From Ehretia macrophylla (taxonomy: Eukaryota > Streptophyta > Magnoliopsida > Boraginales > Ehretiaceae), in assembly GCA_037974665.1 (NCBI GenBank), contig CM075771.1, positions 3,285,994-3,349,993 on the forward strand: a stretch of 64,000 bases of DNA. The letters run 5' to 3'. The number at the start of each line of letters is the position of its first letter. Within the stretch, counting starts at the first letter, position 1. The translations under genes and the position numbers were made by a program. The notes under the pieces were generated by a model. The model was given only the letters and a program-made list of their open reading frames with translations. It was not told the origin of the DNA and did no database searches. Below are positions 21,730-34,251 of this stretch, one piece after another.

Positions 21730-24594
21730 TTAGTTTAGTAACTAGGCGTTAGCTGGGTTCAACTCTCGGACCATGGGTAAAAGCCTAAGGTAATTATGAT
21801 GTCTTGTTTATATGTGTTAATGTGTGCTAATGTGCTTTAATTGCTTTGAGAATTGAATACTATGTTCCTTTGTGGACTATATGTATTATGTGTCATGTAC
21901 ACCGACACGTTAGTGCCCTCAATATTGCATGCATGCTTTTATACTCCTTCCTTCATACATGTGCATGTTATATAACCGTGAATGATTGTTTATACACATA
22001 GATAGTTAGGATTAGGACTTTTAGGGAAGTGAATTTGTGCAGGACGAACGAAAAGGCTCGGTTAGAGATTTCTGGCATCTTTACAGGTACTCAATGGATC
22101 ATATATATTATTGGATATGCATATATAAAATGCGTAGCACAGGTATAATTGTTGAGGTAAAGTTATCTCCTTATCTTTGGAATATCTATACCTGTAATTA
22201 AGTTATCAATTTTGTAGCCATAAAGTTCTTGATTCTGTTAAATTGTTCTTCTAATTGTGGTTCAAGAATAAATGTTAAGGACATACAACTTCCCTTAGAT
22301 ATAAGAATATACTATTGGACATGTGGAGTAATCTATCTATATATTCGTATGCCTATAATGGAAGTTTGACTTAGGAGCTGCTTTTGAATCAAATTCTTAT
22401 ATCTTCAAATGGTATAATAGACTATTTATATGATTGAATCCTTACTTGATTGGAATTAAGCATCGTTGAACCTAATAAGGTGTATATTAACGAGTTTCAA
22501 GTTTACTCAAGGGTAAGATTGTGACCTAGAAATTAAGAGATGAACTCGTGGAAATGGACGATAGGGGTTAGATTATTAAGGCGTGAATAATGTGTTTAAG
22601 TAACTTAACAATGGATGACCTCAAGACATGTAGGCAACTCTGGAGACCGAATTTAACAAGGTTGATGATTCTTTAATATAACAAGATATAAGGATGATGT
22701 AATCAAGGAATTCACGTAGCTAGAACTCGTGTTTGGAAAGCTGCACCTAAAATGTTAGGTCGGATAGAAGTGTAAGGAATTGAATTATACATTAGATGAC
22801 TAACATTGCTAAAGGTCCTAAGTTGGATATTGGTGATATTAAGAATCATGGTATTAAATTGTTGCCCCTCGGATTTAGTTATGATTATGCGAAGTAAGTC
22901 ATTCTATGCACTCGTTATTTGGATACCCTAAAGGATATTAGGAAGCATATATCCCTAAGTATTACCGATGAACCTAATATATTAACCATGGAAATGAGAT
23001 TAAAGCATTCGGTTACAAAGTGGAGTCGTTAGGGTATGATTAGTAATCCTAAATAGCTAATAGTGAGTATGCATGATGATTCATGGTGAACCGTAGGGCC
23101 TAAGGTCAATGAGTCTTGATGCTCTTAGCTAGTTGAACATGTAAATGAGAAGAGTAAGATTTCATATAGTTAAGATAGATATGAATTAGAGTTACGATGA
23201 CCCAAGAGACTGTTGTTAGACAACCGTATTTAAGTGCACCGTTTCACTTCTAAAAACTAGCGGTTGGTAAACTTCGAATCGTGGTCGTTGAATAGAGGGT
23301 GAATCTTGTAGTGATAGTTAAATAAGTGGTTGATTACTTTTGAAGTTCTATTAGGTTATGTTGAAGGATGCCTCGTGATCATAATTCTTATGTTGATACA
23401 ACCCTGAAGTTATCTCGCGTAAGTATTTTATGAGCTAGATCATTTCGGTACCCATTTATTGCCCTAGGATTGTTGTTGTACGGCCGGTAACCTAGTAGAG
23501 CATTGATATCACCTACATGGCGATGAACCCAGCTTAGTAACATTAATGTCGAAGATATATTGGCGGGCATTAAGTATTCAAAGGAATGACTAGGTCGCTA
23601 AATGAGTAGGACCATTGTCTTCTTAAGTATGACGTAACCTTGGATTGAGGTGAGTGGAATTTATTTGAGGTTGAAACTAATCGCCTTAGGAGTTTTGGAT
23701 AAGATTAAAAGAAAATTATGAAGTCTCGTGACTTGAAGATAGAGATTCGAATAAGGAAATAAATTGTGGATCATAAGCTGATGAATTTTACTTGTAAGAG
23801 TTGAACTAGTGCTACATGATTAGTTACTCATGCAATTTCAATGGCAATTTGTTGATGGTACTTAATAAACCTTAGAGTTTGAGTTTCATGAACCTCAACA
23901 GTCTTTCTCCTTGATTACGGGCGTGAAGGTTAACGAAGCTGGGAAAGGATGTTAGTGAATAGGAGCCTATGATCGGGAGACTAGTCATTAGAAGATTTGC
24001 TAATCTAATGTACCTGCGAGATAAGAAGGGCTATAATACCATCGATAGATGACGATTTGAGATGGATCAGTTTGTTTGGAGAGTTTTTCCTGAAAATAGA
24101 GTCGTATTGTGGAAACGACCCATAACATGTGTATGTCCTAGGTGTTAACAATTTTGAAGCTAGTTGATAGAATATGTAAATCTGATATAGATCTATCGTC
24201 TTGAAATTAGCGTATGTCACCCTAGGACCATGGAATTATTATGATATTCCTTTTGAGGTATGAATGTGAGATTGACACAACATGAGTCATGATTTTGGAG
24301 TTACAGTTCTATTGTTAGAATACCGATGCAACTTTGATGACTATGTTTGAAGACTCTAACCTTAGTTAATGAACTTGACCTTAAGATCAAATGGAGAATA
24401 GAGTCGTTCAAAGAAAAGAACTATAAATGTAGAGGTCACACCGAACTAAATGATTGGAGAAACATAGGAAGTGAATTGGTTATGGTAAGAGATCACCAAA
24501 CACGGGACGAACCGGAGTAGGAAGAATAACAAGGGTCAGAATCCGTCTAAATGACCTCAATAGACAAGAATGAATTTCGGGACGAAATTCTTTT

Positions 24595-24607
24595 AAGGAG
24601 GGGAGGA
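24595..24607 (+). promoter_or_regulatory. E2 polypurine tract
   Basis: AAGGAGGGGAGGA immediately before the TGTGAGG start of the 3' LTR; the plus-strand primer in reverse transcription. Confidence 0.92.
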
Positions 24608-27600
24608 TGTGAGGCCCGACCCTGAATAACGTGTGTTACCTTGATTTGCGTTCCATAGACCCCTAATTATATGACCGACCTTGGATTACGTGTCCTGTCT
24701 TGGTTTTCGTGCATACCTCGTCATACGTGACTTGACCTAGAATAGTGTGCCCTAATCCCCGACTCACGTGCGGTACCTAGAAATACATGCCCTGACCTCG
24801 ATGTACATGCGTTACCTCGTTTTGAGTGCCCTAACCTTGAACTGTGTACCTTAACCTAGGTTTAAGAGTCGTACCTCGATTTACGTGCCTTGCATTGGAT
24901 TACGTGCCTTGCATTGGTTTACGTGCATTCACCTAGGATTGCATGCATTAGTCTTGAAGTCCGTATCTTACCTCGTAGTTCGTGTCTACCTCGTGATTCG
25001 TGCCCTGTATTGATTTCTGTGTGTGTCTCGTTGTGCGTGCCCTAGACTTAGAAAAGTGTGCCCGCACGCTAATCAATAAATAATCCTACACAAAGCACTA
25101 GACTATAAGATAATCATACAAACACCACTAACTATTATTATAATTCTAATTCAAATCTCTACAAAATCCACTAACACCTAAATATTATATTTTAAACTCA
25201 CTACATGACAAAATCTCACAAACCTCTAAACATATCCTATATTCTATTCTACCTAAAATCCCTATATACCCAACATTCTCTGACACACATGTTAAAACAA
25301 TTCAAAAGTTGACACAAATCTGAATTTTTGCATGCCCAAGGCCAACATATGCATCAACTTTTGCAAAAGCCTCATTTTTCTCTCATTTCTCTCACTTTCC
25401 TCACATTTTCTCTCTCTCCCTCTCACTCTCTCTCTCCATTTCGGTTTTGGCTGAGTTCTCTCCACCTCTTAGCTCATCGTCATCATCCTATGGTGCATCA
25501 AGACAAACCACAAACAAAGAAACTCACCCAAGCAAGCTAGGATGCAAGAAACACACATGCAAGCATTTTGAGTCACCATTTTCGGCCTTGGTGAGTTTTT
25601 AAGCTTCCATTTATTTTCTTCTTGTTCTAACCTCATGCATGTGCTAAGAGATTGATCACTAAGCTAGGAAAAATAGAGAAAAGCTAGTTGGAATCTCGGC
25701 TAAGCAAGAAGAAGAAGAGATTTGAGCTTCAACAAGGTTTTTGAGCATTTTTTGGGTTGATCGCAAAGGTGAGGGCTAAAACCTTTTGAAAACTCTTCAA
25801 AAATCCACATGCATGCTATTAAATGTGTGTATTTTCTTCTTTACTTGAGGTATGTGGTCGTTCATAAGCTTAAACAACCATGCATGGCAAGATCTTGGCT
25901 TGAAAATGATGCTAGGTGAAGTCGAAATTGTTGATAGCTCTCTGACCAGTCTGTTCGAGGTAAGTTTAGCTAGGAAAATGATGTTGAAAATACATTAAAA
26001 TTGGTATGTGACTATTTTGGACAGTTTTGAACATTTTTCTCAGAAATAGGCCGAAGCTAATTTTGAGTCTAAGGTCCTAAAAATGGCACATCTTTAAAAT
26101 GTGACCAAATCTGGAAATCTGGAAAAATGAAGCAGGTTTTGGCAGATGCACTGACCTTGTGGAACGAACCATATTTTACTTAGTAAATGATGTCCAAAAT
26201 GTATTAAATTTTTGTGTGCTGCTAGAATTTTCAATTCTGGACAATTTTGTCAGAAATGGACCAAGACTAAAACTGACCCTAAGGACCTCAAAAACATCAA
26301 TTTCTGAAAAGTGTGCAAATCTAGACAGTTTTGTGCTATTCCACTGTTTCGGCTATATCTAATGATCCCGAACTCCAACGAAAGCAAGGTTTGTTTCTGA
26401 TTTTACTTAACTTCTTAAGATTTAATTTGACATCTTATTCACTGAATTTGGATATTGTTTGCTTATCCGATTGATTGTGAGAAGACAGCCTGTTGCAGTA
26501 AGGGTTTCACTTAATGTTGTGCTTGGAAATATTGTTGTGACTCCTCTTGTTGAATTAGATGCTTGGGATTGTAGCTACGGGATGTTGTGTGGACTGTTTT
26601 GAATGTTTGAGGATGTTGAATTAAATGATGCATGGTTTGAGATTGACCTTGAGTTGGGTTGAGGCCCAAATTGCACGAATATACATGAAATGGAAACCAT
26701 AATGACTAGGTAGTTTTGCTAAGTATTGATCAATTGGATATTGTGTGGGAATTATATGCTTAGTGGGCTGCCCGTTAATGTCTTATAACTTCAAATGTGA
26801 TTTTGACCATTGCATGTTGGCAAATAATCTTTTCTTGCACCCGAACCCATGATTGATGTCATTGCATGTTGAATAATCTTATCACTTGATCACGTGGACT
26901 TCTTAATGAGTTATATGGCCTGTTTTACATGTGTTACATGGCTGCTCGTTTAATTTTCATATAACTCTATATGCCTTCAAGTGAAATTTTCCTGTCTTAT
27001 CGTGCCTTGCTTGTTTACCTGTCATAAATGTGCATTGCATACAAGGTTGCAACCTTTCCTGTTGGCATGGTAGCGATCACGCACATCTGGCGGCATCGGG
27101 CTTGCCGGTGCACCCGTGACTACCATGGTCCCATTCTCTCTCTTGCTTGGGGGGCAAGACTTCCTCGGAGAGTTAGGTCGTAGGATTTTGGGGTACATCC
27201 GGAGTACACCCACCTGGCGTGTTTGGGGGATGATTTGAAGTCGGCCGCAACAACTGATTCTGGAACTGATCTGAGAGCAAAAGCTCACCGTATCCTTTTA
27301 CTGTGTGTATAAGTACTCTCGCTTGGTTCCTAGAGAACCTCGGGGAGAAAAGACAGGTATTTCTATTCTTGTACTTATATTATTGTTACATTCATGCTTG
27401 CAAAAGGATTTTCATAAGTTGAACCGGAAAATGAGTTTCAAAACCTATTTCTCGTTCCCCCTCGTTGAGTTCATAAGGACTCACCCTCTTTTATCAACTC
27501 AGGTGAAGAAGATCAAGAACAGGTACTCTAGGACGATGTGCCTAACGATGATTCCTTGGAGTGATTTCCTGTCCCTACGTGCTTTTGTGCTTTGCCTGAA

Positions 27601-28196
27601 AGTGGTTGCTATATAGATGTTGTGTTTGATTGCAAACTACTCATTTTATTGATGTAAATGACCCCGTTGTAATTTGGGTCTAATTATGGGATTGTACTAT
27701 CTATAACCGGACGAACTTTTATTTGGTTGTTTGCTTTCGTTTTCTTCATTAGTAGTTATCGTAGGCATTCAAACCACTAGATGAACAATCAACTAAGTTA
27801 ATTCTATCTAATTCAACTTAAGTGCTCATTTGCAAACTAAAGGATAATAGGTACTTGCATGATAGGAAATTGACAAATAAACGGGACATAGTTATCATGT
27901 TAGGCTTATTAACCAAACGAGACTTTCAAGATAAACTAGTAGGCAAATCGGTTGGTGACAAATAGGAGTCCTTAATGGAATTGGATTAATGATTGGAATA
28001 ATTGAGGCATTTAGAGAATTAGGTCAAACCAAAGAGCCCAATTACAACCGTTATGCTGCTGGTTTACTGAAAATTTTTGGAGTTTAGGCGAAAATGTTAA
28101 GCGTTAAATCTTCATGAATGGTTAAGTATGTGAAATGATAAGAACGTTTAGATCACACCCTAGTCTAACCTTCATAGGCCGGGTTGGGGCGTGACA
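24608..28196 (+). repeat. E2 3' LTR (3589 bp)
   Basis: TGTGAGGCCC...GGCGTGACA. Same landmarks as the 5' LTR: ACGTG repeats 24620-25060, CT tract 25367-25442. In the first ~265 bp I count about 17 differences from the 5' LTR, whereas long later stretches (for example 26530-26930) show almost none, so divergence is very uneven. Confidence 0.93.
24620..25060 (+). repeat. ACGTG-type short repeats, E2 3' LTR
   Basis: The same degenerate repeat tract as in the 5' LTR, with about 20 bp more around 24924-24944 that the 5' LTR has lost. Confidence 0.75.
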
Positions 28197-28201
28197 CTTG
28201 T
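28197..28201. repeat. E2 target-site duplication, right
   Basis: CTTGT, partner of CCCGT at 18133-18137; the following CATGTTGAGGG continues the interrupted unit exactly. Confidence 0.75.
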
Positions 28202-28226
28202 CATGTTGAGGGTACAATTCCTATAT
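28202..28226 (-). promoter_or_regulatory. Orphaned 5S upstream promoter (originally copy 20)
   Basis: The TATA-like element (28222-28226) is intact, but the GC at -14/-13 has become AC (plus strand GGTAC instead of GGCAC). It now points into the 3' LTR of E2 instead of a 5S gene. Confidence 0.75.
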
Positions 28227-28743
28227 GTGTTAACGGTTCACAGTGCCAGCCTAGAGAGATGGCCCATTCAAAAGGCCCAATGGGCTTAACGATAACCCAT
28301 CCGCTTCAACAACGCAGCATCCTCGCAAGACGTGATATCGACACGTTGTAGGGCCCTATGATGTATCGCAAGTCAGGTTGTCGTCTTTTTAACAGCTCAC
28401 GACGTACGATCCGGGACGGAAAAACAGGGCAAAAGAAGAAAAGTGTCTTGAAACTGATGAAAATGTTCAATTTTGGGCTCCAAAAAGGGGCACATCGAGC
28501 AAGCTGGCTGCCCCCGTCGTAGATCTCTCAGAGAGCTTTGCAACGGTATGTTGTGCGCCGCGTAACACCTTACGGATCAAAAGTTATGGGCACCAGAGCG
28601 ACGGAGACCTGGTCACAAACCCTATGCCCTCAGTTTGCGGGCCCGGCCTCTACGTGAAGCGAAGTTGTCTTGCCCAATGTTCCGTGGGATTCGGTGGATA
28701 AAGTATATTGGAAACCCTAGCCAGGGCAAAAAAAATTGAAAAG

Positions 28744-28862
28744 TGGGTGCAACCCGAGGACTTCCCAGTGGGTCGCCCATCCTAGTACTACTCTCGCCCA
28801 AGCACTCTTAACTTCGGAGTTCGGATGGGATCCGGTGCATTAGTGCTAGTATGATCTTACCC
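28744..28862 (-). rRNA. 5S rRNA: 5S rRNA gene, copy 21
   Basis: About 9 substitutions, including two at RNA 5-6. Its 3' spacer has lost 14 bp (the AATAGAGATTT segment) near 28694. Confidence 0.87.
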
Positions 28863-29393
28863 GTCATGTTGAGGGCACAATTCCTATATGTGTTAACGGT
28901 TCACAGTACCAGCCTAGAGAGATGGCCCATTCAAAAGGCCCAATGGGCTTAACGACAACCCATCCGCTTCAACAACGCAGCATCCTCGCAAGACATGATA
29001 TCGACACATTGTGGGGCCCTCTGATGTACCGCGAGTCAGGTTGTCGTCCTTTTAACAGCTCACGAGCAAAAGAAGAAAAGTGGCTTGAAACTGATGAAAA
29101 CGTTCGAGTTTGGGCTCCAAAAATGGGCACAACGAACAAGCTAGCGGCCCCGTCGTAGAAAACTCAGAGAGCTTTGCAACGGTATGCTGTGCACCGCGTA
29201 ACTCCTTACGGTTCAAAAGTTATGGGCACCGGAGCGACGGAGACCTGGTCACAAACCCTATGCCCTCGGTTTGCGAGCGAGGCTTCTTTGTGAGGGGAAG
29301 TTGTTTGACCCAATGTTCTATGGGATTCGGTAATAGAGATTTGATAGAAAAAGTATCTTGGCAACCCTAACCAGGGCACAAAAAATTGAAAAG

Positions 29394-29512
29394 GGGGTGC
29401 AACACGAGGACTTCCCAGGGGGTCACCCATCCTAGTACTACTCTCGCCCAAGCACGCTTACCATCGGAGTTCTGATGGGATCCGGTGAATTAGTGCTGGT
29501 ATGATCGCACCC
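29394..29512 (-). rRNA. 5S rRNA: 5S rRNA gene, copy 22
   Basis: About 3 substitutions, two of them at RNA 50-52 (A-box edge). The spacer to its left has a 26-bp deletion at about 29065 that removed CGTACGATCC and the following bases. Confidence 0.92.
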
Positions 29513-30069
29513 GTCATGTTGAGGGCACAATTCCTATATGTGTTAACGATTCACAGTGCCAGCCTAGAGAGATGGCCCATTCAAAAGGCCCATTGGGCTT
29601 AACGACAACCCATCCACTTCAACAACGCAGCATCCTCGCAAGACGTGATATCGACACATTGTAGGGCCCTCTAATGTCCCGCAAGTCAGGTTGTCGTCCT
29701 TTTAACAGCTCATGACGTACAATCCGGGATGAAAAAATAGAGCAAAAGAACAAAAGTGGCCTGAAACTGATGAAAACGTTCGATTTTGGGCTCCAAAAAG
29801 GGCACAACGAGCAAGCTAGCTGCCCCCGTCGTAGAGCTCTCAGAGAGCTTTCCAACGGTATGCTGTGCACCGTGGAACTCCTTAAGGATCGAAAGTTATG
29901 TGCACCGGAGCAACGGATACCTGGTCATAAACCCTACGCCCTCGGTTTGAGGGCCCGACCTCTACGTGAAGCGAAGTTGTCTTGCCAAATTTTCCGTGGG
30001 ATTCGGTAATAGAGATTTGGTGGATAAAGTATTTTGGAAACCCTAGCCAGGGCAAAAAAAATTGAAAAG

Positions 30070-30188
30070 GGGGTGTAACACGAGGACTTACCAGGGGGTC
30101 ACCTATCGTAGTACTACTCTCGCCCAAGCACGCTTAACTTCGGAGTTCTGATGGGATCCGGTGCATTAGTGCTGGTATGATCGCACCC
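30070..30188 (-). rRNA. 5S rRNA: 5S rRNA gene, copy 23
   Basis: About 4 substitutions, two of them in the C box (CACCTATCG on the plus strand). Confidence 0.91.
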
Positions 30189-30746
30189 GTCATGTTGAAG
30201 GCACAATTCCAATATGTGTTAACGGTTCACAATCATTGCATAGAGAGATGGCCTATTCAAAAGGCCCAATGGGCTTAACGATAACCCATCCACTTCAACA
30301 ACGCGGCATCCTCGCAAGACGTGATATCGACACGTTGTAGGGCCCTCTGATGTCCCGCGAGTCAGGTTGTCGTCCTTTTAATAGCTCACGACATACGATC
30401 CGAGACGGAAAAGTAGAGCAAAATAACAAAAGTGGCATGAAACTGATGAAAACGTTCGATTTTGGGATCCAAAAACAAGCACATTGAGCAAGCTAGCTGC
30501 CCCCGTCGTAGAGCTCTCAGAAAGATTTACAACTATATGTTGTGCACCGCGTAACTCCTTACGGATCAAAAGTTATGGGTATCGGAGCGACGGAGACCTG
30601 GTCACAAACCCTACGCCATCGGTTTGCGGGCCCGGCCTCTACGTGAAGCGAAGTTGTCTTGCCCAATGTTCCGTGAGATTCGGTAATAGAGATTTGGTGG
30701 ATAAAGTATCTTGGCAACCCTAACCAGGGCAAAAGAAATTGAAAAG

Positions 30747-30865
30747 GGGGTACAACACGAGGACTTCCCAGGGGGTCACCCATCCTAGTACTACTCTCTC
30801 CCAGGCACGCTTAACTTCGGAGTTCTGATGGGATCCGGTGCATTAGTGCTGGTATGATCGCACCC
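30747..30865 (-). rRNA. 5S rRNA: 5S rRNA gene, copy 24 (type A)
   Basis: About 3 substitutions in the gene, but both flanks are damaged. The terminator is interrupted (AAAAGAAATT at about 30731-30740) and the TATA-like element reads TTTAT instead of TATAT (30888-30892). Confidence 0.92.
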
Positions 30866-31422
30866 GTCATGTTGAGAGCACAATTTCTTTATGTGTTAAC
30901 GGTTCACAGTGCCAGCGTAGAGAGATGGCCCATTCAAAAGGCCCAATGGGATTTACGACAACCCATCCGTTTCAACAATGCAGCATCCTCGCAAGACATG
31001 ATATCGACACATTGTAGGGCCCTCTGATGTACCGCAAGTCCGGTTGTCGTCCTTTTAACAGCTCACGACGTACGATCAGGGACGGAAAAATAGGGCAAAA
31101 GAAGAAAAGTGACCTGAAACTGATGTAAACGTTCAATTTTGGGCTCCAAAAATGGGCAAAGCGAGCAAGCTCATTACCCATGTCGTAGAGCTCTCTAAGA
31201 GCTTTGCAACGGTATGTTGTGCGCCGCTTAACTCCTTACGGATAAAAAGGTATGGGCACCGTAGCGATGGAGACCTGGTCACAAACCCTACGCCCTCGAT
31301 TTATGGGCCCAGCCTCTACGTGAAGCAAAGTTGTCTTGCCCAATGTTCCGTGGGATTCGGTAATAGAGATTTGGTGGATAAAGTATCTTGGTAACCCTAA
31401 CAAGGGAAAAAAAAATTGAAAA

Positions 31423-31541
31423 GGGGTGCAACACGAGGACTTCCCATGGGGTCACCAATCCTATTACTACTCTCGCCCAAGCACGCTTAACTTTGGAGTT
31501 CTGATGGGATCCGGTGCATTATTGCTGGTATGATCGCACCC
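31423..31541 (-). rRNA. 5S rRNA: 5S rRNA gene, copy 25 (type C)
   Basis: About 5 substitutions, including the type C mark CACCAATCC (RNA G85U, inside the C box) and CATGGGG (RNA C95A). Confidence 0.91.
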
Positions 31542-32099
31542 GTCAAGTTGAGTGCACAATTCTTATATGTGTTAACGGTTCACAGTCCCAGCCTAGAGAG
31601 ATGGCCCATTCAAAAGGCCGAATGGGCTTAACGACAACCCATCTGCTTCAACAACGCAGCATCCTCGCAAGGTAGGGTATCGACAGGTTGTATGGCCCTC
31701 TGATGTACCGCATGTCAGGTTGTTGTCCTTTTAACAACTCACGACGTACAATCCGGGATGGAAAAATAGAGCAAAAGAACAAATGTGGCCTGAAACTGAT
31801 GAAAACGTTCGATTTTGGGCTCCAAAAAGGGGCACATCGAGCAAGTTGGCTGCCCCTGTTGTAGAGCTCTCAGAGAGTTTTGCAACGGTATGTTGTGCGC
31901 CGCGTAACTCCTTACGGATCAAAAGTTATGGGCACCGCAGTGACGGAGACCTGGTCACAAACCCTACGTCCTCGGTTTGCGTGCCCGTCCTCTACGTGAA
32001 GCGAAGTTGTCTTGCCCAATGTTCCGTGGGAATCGGTATAAGAGATTTGGTGGATAAAGTATCTTCTCAACCCTAACCAGAGCAAAAAAAATTGAAAAG

Positions 32100-32218
32100 G
32101 GGGTGGAACACGAGGACTTCCCAATGGGTCACCCATCCTATTACTACTCTCGCCCAAGCACGCTTAACTTCGGAGTTCTGATGGTATCCGGTGCATTAGT
32201 GCTGGTATGATCGCACCC
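32100..32218 (-). rRNA. 5S rRNA: 5S rRNA gene, copy 26
   Basis: About 5 substitutions, including GGTATCC at RNA 35 and CCTATTACT next to the C box. The upstream TATA-like element is normal. Confidence 0.9.
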
Positions 32219-32775
32219 TTCATGTTGAGACACAATTCCTATATGTGTTAACGGTTCACAGTGCCAGCCTATATAGGTGGCCCATTCAAAAGGCCCAATG
32301 GGCTTAACGACAACCCATCCGCTTCAACAACGTAGCATCCTCGCAAGACGTGATATCGACACGTTGTAGGGCCCTCTGATGTACCGCAAGTCAGGTTGTC
32401 ATCCTTTTAACAACTCACGACGTACGATCCGGGATGAAAAAATAGAGCAAAAGAACAAAAGTGGCCTGAAATTGATGAAAACATTCAATTTTGGGCTCCA
32501 AAAAGGGGCACAACGAGCATGCTTGCTGCCCCCGTCGTAGAGCTCTCTGAGAGCTTTGCAACGGTATGTTGTGCACCGCGTAACTCCTTGCGGATCAAAA
32601 GTTATTGGCACCGGAGCAATGGATACTTGGTCGCAAACCCTACGCCCTCGGTTTGCGGGCCCGGCCTCTACTTGAAGCGAAGTTGTCTTGCCCAATGTTC
32701 CGTGGGATTCGGTAATAGAGATTTGGTGGATAAAGTATCTTGTCAACCCTAACAAGGGCAAAAAAAATTGAAAAG

Positions 32776-32894
32776 GGGGTGTAACACGAGGACTTCCCAT
32801 GGGGACACCCATCCTAGTACTACTCTCGCCCAAGCATCCTTAACTTCGGAGTTCTGATGGGATCCGGTGCATTAGTGCTGGTATGATCGCAACC
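32776..32894 (-). rRNA. 5S rRNA: 5S rRNA gene, copy 27 (type B)
   Basis: Carries the type B trio: RNA G3U (GCAACC on the plus strand), A90U (GGGGACACCC) and C95A (CATGGGG), plus about 3 more changes including ATCC in the A box. The upstream element is also altered (CCTATAGGTG). Confidence 0.9.
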
Positions 32895-33456
32895 GTCATG
32901 TTGAGGGCACAATTCCTATAGGTGTTAACGGTTCACAGTGCCAGCGTGGATAGATGGCCCATTCAAAAGGCCCAATCGGCTTAATGACAACCAATCCGCT
33001 TCAACAACGCAGCATCCTCGCAAGACGTGATTCGACACGATATAGGGCCCTCTAATGTCCCGCAAGTTAGGTTGTCGTCTTTTTAACAGCTCACAACATA
33101 CGATCCGGGACTGAAAAATGGCGAAAAAAATCAAAAGAAAAGTGGCCCAAAACTGATGAAAACGGTCGAGTTTGGGATCCAAAAATGGGTACAGCGAGCA
33201 AGCTCGCTACCCCAGTCGTAGAGCTCTCAAAGAGCTTTGCAACGGTATGCTGTGCACCGCGTAACTCCTTATGGATCAAAAGTTATGGGCACCGGAGCGA
33301 GGGAGACCTGGTCACAAACCCTACGCCCTCGGTTTGCGGGCCCGGCCTCTACGTGAAGCGAAGTTGTCTTGCCCAATGTTCCGTGAGATTCGGTAATAGA
33401 GATTTGGTGGATAAAGTATCTTGGCAACCCTAACCAGGGCAAAAGAAATTGAAAAT

Positions 33457-33575
33457 GGGGTGCAACACGAGGACTTCCCAGGGGGTCACCCATCCTAGTA
33501 CTACTCTCGCCTAAGCACGCTTAACTTCAGAGCTCTGATGGGATCCGGTGCATTAGTGCTTGTATGATCGCACCC
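33457..33575 (-). rRNA. 5S rRNA: 5S rRNA gene, copy 28 (type A)
   Basis: About 4 substitutions. Interrupted terminator at 33441-33450 and TATA variant TTTAT at 33598-33602. Confidence 0.91.
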
Positions 33576-34132
33576 GTCATGTTGAGGGCACAATTCCTTT
33601 ATGTGTTAACGGTTCACAATGCCAGCCTAGAGAGATGGCCCATTCGAAAGGCCCAATGGGCTTAACGACAACCCATCCACTTCAACAATGCAGCATCCTC
33701 GCAAGACATGATATCGGCACATTGTAGGGCCCTCAGATGTACCGCAAGTCAGGTTGTCGTCCGTTTAACAGCTCACGACGTACGATCAGGGACAGAAAAA
33801 TAGGGCAAAAGAAGAAAATTGGCCTAAAACTGATGTAAACGTTCAATTTTGGGCTCCAAAAATGGGCAAAGCGAACAAGCTCATTGCCCACGTCGTAGAG
33901 CTCTCTAAGAGCTTTGCAACGGTATGCTATACGCCGCGTAGCTTCTTACGGATCAAAAGTTGTGGGCACCGGAGCGACGGAGACCAGGTTACAAACCCTA
34001 CGCCCTCGGTTTGCGTGCCCGGCCTATACGTGAAGCGAAGTTGTCTTGCCCAATGTTCCGTGGGATTTAGTAATAGAGATTTGGTGGATAAAGTATCTTG
34101 GCAACCCTAACAAGGGCAAAAAAAATTGAAAG

Positions 34133-34251
34133 GGGGTGCAACACGACGACTTCCCATGGGGTCACCAATCCTAGTACTACTCTCGCCCAAACACACTTAA
34201 CTTCAGAGTTCTGATGGGATCCGGTGCTTTAGTGCTGGTATGATCGCACCC
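34133..34251 (-). rRNA. 5S rRNA: 5S rRNA gene, copy 29 (type C)
   Basis: About 7 substitutions with the CACCAATCC mark and CpG loss in the A box (CACACTT). Confidence 0.89.

Larger units (their letters stand above)
21705..24607 (+). other. E2 non-coding interior
   Basis: Begins ACCTT-like leader, then the primer site, then about 200 bp resembling the E1 leader (both have AACTCTCGGACC then TCTTGTTTAT/ACTTGTTTAT). From there to the polypurine tract I find only scattered stops, no protein motif and no obvious tandem repeat. E1 has gag at the equivalent position. Confidence 0.85.
18138..28196 (+). mobile_element. E2: complete non-autonomous long-LTR retrotransposon
   Basis: Structure: 5' LTR 18138-21704, primer site 21718-21729, interior to 24594, polypurine tract 24595-24607, 3' LTR 24608-28196; 10,059 bp in total. 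The 2.9-kb interior has no open frame above about 70 codons and no recognisable gag or pol, so the element must have moved using proteins made elsewhere. Long LTRs with a non-coding interior fit the LARD type of Ty3/Gypsy derivative. Gypsy ancestry is supported by ATTTCGGGACGAAATTC just before the polypurine tract and by a leader matching gag-bearing E1. The LTRs differ by a few per cent, unevenly, and by one ~20-bp deletion. Confidence 0.93.

Noticed and set aside
21705..24607. Decayed pol (RT or integrase) inside E2
   Set aside because: I found no catalytic-motif string or sustained reading frame in any phase. Only the short stretch before the polypurine tract looks Gypsy-like. A profile search could overturn this.
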